A DNA stretch of 64,000 bases, taken from positions 908,243,009 to 908,307,008 of the forward strand of contig NC_081414.1 of assembly GCF_030272615.1 (NCBI RefSeq). Reading direction: 5' to 3'. Made by a program: the position numbers and the translations under genes. The stretch comes from Cryptomeria japonica. Taxonomy: Eukaryota; Streptophyta; Pinopsida; Cupressales; Cupressaceae. The notes beneath the pieces were generated by a model, which did not search any database, was not told where the DNA came from, and worked only from the letters and a program-made list of their open reading frames with translations. Below, in pieces: positions 59,016 to 64,000 of this stretch. The number at the start of each line of letters is the position of its first letter. The first letter of the stretch is position 1.

Positions 59016-60282
59016 TGTTGTTGTCATTGATGTCAACATATTCCTATGATTTATCGCAACCACCATTGCAGATTATTTTATTGAGATCATGGTGTATTTC
59101 TTGTTTCATTACATCCTTTTGTATCGATTTCAGTTATCCGAAAGATTAATTGATCATATCATATGATCTAGTTTGCAGTTTGGTTTTTCTGATCAATGCT
59201 TTGCAGATTTTGGTATTTCCTCTGGTATATTCTGATGTGATCAAATCTTGAGTTATCATTTTGGGAGATTGTTTGGGATTTTCATGTGTATCAACATTTC
59301 AGATGGTTTATGATTTGGTGCTCTGTAAGCTATCATTCTAGTTTGAGTTCTTGTTGTTTAAGTGTTCTTGAGTTTTAGATGTTGATCGATGAAGATTTGA
59401 TAAGTGGTCTTGGTGCAGCTATTGTGGATGGTTCTAATGTGTTTTTTTTTGTTTCCTAATCATGTCCTATTTGTTTTGGTGGTCTGCATTGATCATTGTG
59501 CACGGCATTGGTGATTTTGTTGATCTAGTGATATTCTTCATGCTATGCGACATTCCTGTGTTGGCAATTTAGAATTGATTATGTGTTGCATTGATGTTTT
59601 GTCATTGATGGAAACACCAGTTGTTTTGGTTGTTAACTGGTTTCTGATTGGTTTTGGTAGAGTGGCTGATTATGATATTGATCTAGTAGGATCGGTATGG
59701 TTTGGTTTGTGGAATTGGTCTGGATCTATCATTCATGTTATTCAAACAATCAATTAAAAATCAGTTATAGTCATTGAATGATCACCGCACCTCGATCTGA
59801 TACACTTTCAAACCCTTAGCTCATTTCGCTAAGCACTTCGCACATTCCCAAGAAATTCACTCTTGAACATGCTAAAACATCATTCAAACACTTAATGTGG
59901 TTCTAGCCACATCATCACCAATATTTGAACTTGCTGTAGATCACCGCCAAACCAAAAATCATTATTGGTTAAGAGAATTCTTTACCGGTCCTTAAACCCT
60001 AGAAAAAATATAACAAAAATCATAAACATGACTTTCGATAACCAAAACATGATGTGGTTTTGGTTAGATACATATTACAATGATACAAACTCACATTCCA
60101 AACCACAACACTTCAATCATCACCATTCGCCAGATTTAATCAAAACATTTCCTCGTTTACCGATTAAGGTCCTAATTCCCAGTTTCTCGTTTCTTTACCA
60201 GTAAGGTCTTTCTAGTAGACCAAAAAGACTAAGATGAAAAAAAATAACATATTAAACATTTATTTCCATCAATGACAATACT
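59016..60282. repeat. LTR-like fragments of uncertain extent
   Basis: TGTTGTTGTCATTGATGTC at 59016 and TGTTGGCAATTTAG at 59559, each followed by TTGTCATTGATG, look like plus-strand LTR starts of A/C/D-like families. Near 60270 CCATCAATGACAATA shows the same motif on the minus strand. I found no matching ends or target duplications. Confidence 0.45.
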
Positions 60283-60860
60283 AATCCTAAAATCATGCTA
60301 ACAAATCTCACATTTGTATCTGTTACATCATTTACCCTCAAGGACCTTCTGTCAGATGTTGCACCAGTTAGTTTAGTTACTAGGTCATTTGAGACTTTCT
60401 TAGTCTTGTCTGGTCTTTTACCGGTGGAAGGTAACACTGTGACAGCTTTCACAACTTCCTTGGTAATTTTGTGAATTGCATCTAACCAGAAAAATTCACC
60501 ATGTACCCTGCTTAAGACTATCCTAATCACATCCTTGGAAAATTCAGGAATGCAGAGGATTTCAGTAAATCCTAGGGTTTCAATGATTTTATGTTCCGGT
60601 TTTACATTTCCAAAATTATCACATATGACAGATTTATACACTGTTTTGATCTCTTCATCTCCCAATTCCTCTATGTTACAGTGAATGTAAATTCTGGGGT
60701 CTTCAACATAAACAACTCCTTTTGGTATTTGAGAGAAAGCACCTATATTGTCATCTTTCTTTGTTACCTCGGGAACTAGTTGAAATGTGGGCCTAGGGCA
60801 TTTTATAACCTCGACTATAGTCGGGTTTGCTATATATTCAAGTGCAGAGGTGGATGCCAT
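60283..60860 (-). pseudogene. Element E ORF2, 5' part: VTG block
   Basis: ATG at 60860 (minus), open for about 190 codons without a stop: GAFSQIPKGVVYVEDP, LSRVHGEFFWLDAIHKI, VVKAVTVLPSTG (Gly of VTG is Val here). It then breaks in MILG at the truncation point. The block is better kept than the rest of the element. Confidence 0.78.
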
Positions 60861-61202
60861 AATGATAAATACCTTTTTCTGTCTTTGGATGGATTGACTG
60901 CTTGAAGTGCTTCGCCTCTTTGCTCAAAATCCCTTAGCTCTGCAAATATCGCGCTCTTCGAATGTTTGAAATCACAAATTTATATTGTTTATTTACCATC
61001 TACCACATTTAATGCATGTCGGTTAAGTAGTCACTTAACATTGTCTGTCGGTAATGAAGTAATTTCCAACTTCTCATCTCTAACCAAGGGAATAATAGCA
61101 CATGTGTCATTAGAATGCCAAACCCTCAAGGAAACTTTCTTCAATTTGATGAAGAACTTCCTGCCGTGGAGCACTACTATGTCCTGCCAGTGGAGTAATA
61201 CT

Positions 61203-62295
61203 CTATTTTGCCGGTGAAGCATTGATTGGTTCTACCGGTGGAGGAGTATTCCCAACATTTAGATCAACTTTTCTAATCCATTGTTTTGAGAATTCTTGCT
61301 TAACCTCTTCAACTTTTTCTTTACCTTTCAAGCTAGAACTTTTGTTGTCTGCCGGTGATCCTTTACTTCTACAGAATTTTGCAATAGGCCCAATCTTGTT
61401 ACATGCATAAAAAGTCACATTATTCTTTTGAATAGCTTTCCCATAACCTATGCCGGTTTGTGTTCTACATTGATTAGATAAATGTCCAAATCTTCCACAA
61501 ACATAACATCTCACATTCATTCTACAATTTTTAGAGTTGTGACCAACTTTGTTGCATTTTGAACATTGACCGGTGGGTGTGTTGATATTCTGATAATTTA
61601 TAGATCTACATTCATTTTCTCTATGACCATACTTATTACAGTTAAAGCATTTTCCATTGAATTTATAAGCATTAGGTTGCCTTACTGGTTTGTTGTGATC
61701 TTGTGTGTTTGCAGTACTAGAGCTTTCACCAACTTCAAAGCCAATTCTAGAAGTGTCATCTTTAGGTTTTTGATTTTTCAGCAAGTTACCAAGTTTCTCT
61801 GAGCTTTTCTTGAATTTTTCTTTATGTTGATTTGCAGTTTCTAGTTCTCTTTCTAAGACTTCTTTTTGCCTCATCAGTTCATTGGAGTCATTCTGAGTGT
61901 GCATCAGATCTATCTTCAACAAATCATTTTCATAGCTAAGTCTTGTGTTCTCATTTGTTGCATCACTTAGTCTTCTGGTCTATTCTTCTTCATTCTTCTT
62001 TCTATCTTCAATTTCTTTACAAAATCTCATAGTCATATCTTGCATCTCATTCTTTGTTGTCATGTTCTCTTGTTTCAGCTTGTTTATCATATCATTAAGT
62101 GATTCCTTTTCATCATTCTCATTTTGAATCTTTTCACAAAGTTCTCCTCTTATTTCTTGCAATAGTAAGATTCTCTTGAAGTGCTTGAATGATATCTTGA
62201 GCTGCTTTTAGATCATCTTCTAGTTTGATGTTTTTCAATTTCTCTGTATCATAGTCTGAAAGAGCTGCTTCAAGTTGCTTCATCAGATTTTCCAT
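61203..62295 (-). pseudogene. Element E Gag-like ORF: coiled coil and zinc knuckles
   Basis: ATG 62295 (MENLMKQLEAALSDYDTEKL), a frameshift near 62150-62165, TAG at 61980, then open to 61203. Knuckles: CFNCNKYGHRENEC, CSKCNKVGHNSKNC and CYVCGRFGHLSNQC complete; the fourth is FYACNKIGPIAKFC with first Cys and His lost. Confidence 0.82.
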
Positions 62296-62352
62296 ATCTA
62301 CCGATGTCAATATCTTCCTCAAGTTGTTAGGCTTCTGAAAATAGAGGATCGG

Positions 62353-62366
62353 ACTCTGATACCAAT
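62353..62366 (-). promoter_or_regulatory. Element E primer binding site
   Basis: Minus-strand TGGTATCAGAGTCC next to the LTR end, iMet type. Confidence 0.85.
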
Positions 62367-63136
62367 TGTTAGGATTCCCACAGATACTGAGAAGGGGGGT
62401 TGAATCAGTATCTAACCAATGAATTGAATTTCTTAACTTAATACATGTAGAACATATTATAACAGTGTATTGGTATGCAAGAAATAATGCAATAAATAGA
62501 AATGAAAGTAACCACATAAGAAACACACCATAACACAATGTTTTAACAAGGAAACCTAGTGTGGGAAAAACCTTGGTGGGATTTGTGACCCACAATATTC
62601 ACTTACTAGCCAATAAGAGAATATTACTTACAAGAGGGGCCTGCACATGCAGGAAGACCAACTGCCTAGAGCTCACTGCTCAATGGGAAGTCTCACTGAC
62701 TTACAGTGTGGATTATAAAAATACAATATCTTGTATTGCTTTACAATAGCATCTATAATGCTAGATCGAGTACCGGTTTCTGCTCTGTTCTTTACATAAA
62801 ACCTTTAACCTATATTTCGCATAATAGGTTTGCCTAATATCTTTTTCTCATCACTTACAAAATATCTACAATGATCTCTCTTATATATAAGAGTCATTTT
62901 ACAACTTGCCAAGTAGGCTTACAAAGTTTTTACAATAATAAACAAAATATAATATATCAAAAATCTCGTCGGCCTCTGTGCCGATGTCGGTGGTATGAGT
63001 GTCGGTGTAGAGTCTGATCTTGCTAGTGCCGGTGTAGTGTAATGCCTTGCTGGTGCCATAGGATTGTAAGGTTGCCATCAATGACAAAACCTTCCAATCA
63101 CCTACAATGTCTCATTGGAGTGTGCATATGCCAACA
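62367..63136 (-). repeat. Element E 5' LTR
   Basis: 770 bp, minus-strand TGTTGGCATATGCACAC…ATCCTAACA, family D. The five bases after it, ATCCA (63137-63141), would be its target duplication; the other copy is lost with the truncation. Confidence 0.9.
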
Positions 63137-63540
63137 ATCCAATCATGCAATCTAAATTTCTTCATCACAATGTCATCGCAAACAGTCCTTTATCAGTTCA
63201 ATCATCATTCTTCATCTGCATCAGTTATGCCAATCATGCCAATATTCTCCCCCTTTGGCATTGATGGTAACACCAACATATTTAACTAAAATCATGGTAC
63301 TTAGTTCTAGAACTTCTCTACTACACTTCACTCTTTTGTCAGTTCTTCTCTTCTCCACCTGGAACTAAATCTTCATTTCTTCTCCCCAATCATATTTCTT
63401 ATTCTCCCCCTTTGACAACAATGCCAAAGGTGCATATGAATCATTGGTCATCAAATCTATTGTTGTTGTCTTCAACATCTCTACAAATCTCATCTACGAT
63501 GCTCCCCCACATGGTTCCAGGACTATAATTGATTTGTAAT
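63137..63540 (-). mobile_element. Element F: LTR start, PPT and 3' non-coding region, minus strand
   Basis: CTCCCCCTTTGGCATTGATGG at 63247-63267 is the minus-strand PPT module CCATCAATG-CCAAAGGGGGAG. To its left TATTGGCATG looks like a mutated TGTTGGCAT LTR start, and element E sits inside that LTR. Further G-rich tracts (minus) are at 63414 and 63503. Confidence 0.6.
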
Positions 63541-64000
63541 TGATTGTAATGATTCATATGATTATCTGTAATGAGTTGCAAAGATCTATGATGATCTATG
63601 TTGTAAGTCTTAGGGTTTTATAACCAACTAATTTGTAAAGGTTATTTATGTCGCTATAGTTGATGTTTGTTGTGTCGGTGGTTTTTGAGAAGAGTGTGAG
63701 AGATTTGCCAAGAGGGTAGAATATTTGGAGTAGAATTGGATCTGATCAAGCAAGTAGTTAAGTTCTATATCTAGATCATTCATTGTTGTTCCCTAACAGT
63801 TGTAGCAGTCAAAATCCCTTAACCGGGTAGGTCCTAACAAACCTTACATTGTAAATCCCTTAACCAAGTAATTAACATCTAAGTGTTAAATCCTTTTGCG
63901 AGGTTGATCCTAATAGGTCAAAGCTCCTAACTGGGTTAGGCTCCTAACAGGGCACATTCCGAAAGTGTTCACAATTTTTGTGGATGCCACTTCCCATCGT
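63541..64000 (+). repeat. C-like LTR fragment
   Basis: Plus-strand text such as CCCTTAACCGGGTAGGTCC, TAAATCCCTTAACCAAGTA and TCTAGATCATTCATTGTTG parallels the mid part of the element C LTR (40590-40790). It runs off the right edge. Confidence 0.6.

Larger units (their letters stand above)
60283..63136 (-). mobile_element. Element E: 3'-truncated minus-strand member of family D
   Basis: On the minus strand: LTR (63136-62367), primer site, Gag-like ORF, spacer and the first 190 codons of ORF2, ending at about 60283 in the codons MILG. Beyond that the sequence is unrelated. Order and text match element D closely. Confidence 0.87.

Overview
The window looks like intergenic DNA from a large, repeat-rich plant nuclear genome. 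I favour a gymnosperm (conifer-like), because of the deep nesting of old LTR elements, the AT-rich low-complexity spacers and the absence of any intact host gene. That taxonomic call is inference; no search could be run. I see no rRNA, tRNA gene, CRISPR array or convincing host protein-coding gene. Nearly everything recognisable is a retroelement, and most open frames are decayed.

Layout. 1-238 is the end of a minus-strand LTR (family D). 239-2003 is the 3' part of a LINE (reverse transcriptase tail, zinc-finger region, RNase H); its last codons reappear at 25543-25578, because a Copia element (A, 2004-25537) inserted there with a perfect 5-bp target duplication (CAAAG). Copia A was itself hit twice by one non-autonomous Gypsy family: Gypsy-1 (4143-12452, TSD TGTTG) and Gypsy-2 (12780-21284, TSD CAATG). 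Removing both rejoins the Copia gag, protease, integrase, RT and RNase H coding parts. Each Gypsy copy carries a decayed ORF of about 1,000 codons with a retropepsin-like and a glycine-rich G-patch-like segment, but no RT, RNase H or integrase.

25550-27443 holds a broken ORF set with a conserved block I call the 'VTG block' (…LHG…I..E.I..VTGL…) plus a coiled coil, directly after the LINE terminus. 27640-39967 is AT-rich spacer: local segmental tandem duplications, a 2-kb higher-complexity block (28.7-30.6 kb), a possible tRNA-SINE trace, a 124-bp AT microsatellite, a TG/AG compound microsatellite, and at least four copies of a diverged repeat, each ending in a GA polypurine tract.

39968-55743 is a 15.8-kb non-autonomous Copia-like element (C) with a coiled-coil/zinc-knuckle Gag-like ORF and a second long ORF carrying the VTG block and a Lys/Glu-rich helix. 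A second such element (D, 45384-51914) and a solo LTR (52664-54401, TSD CATAC) are nested in it. 56210-57112 is another solo LTR (TSD AGACC). 57113-60282 has a decayed Gypsy leader and gag plus LTR-like fragments. 60283-63136 is a truncated minus-strand D-family copy (E), inserted in the LTR/3' end of another minus-strand element (F, 63137-~63540). The window closes in a C-like LTR fragment.

How the parts may work together (inference): A, C, D and E share tRNA-iMet-type primer sites, and A, C and D share PPT-to-U3 inverted motifs and LTR ends. The pol-less C/D/E families could therefore have been mobilised in trans by Copia A-like elements. The VTG-block ORF, seen in three LTR copies and beside a LINE, is the best candidate here for a poorly described retroelement component.
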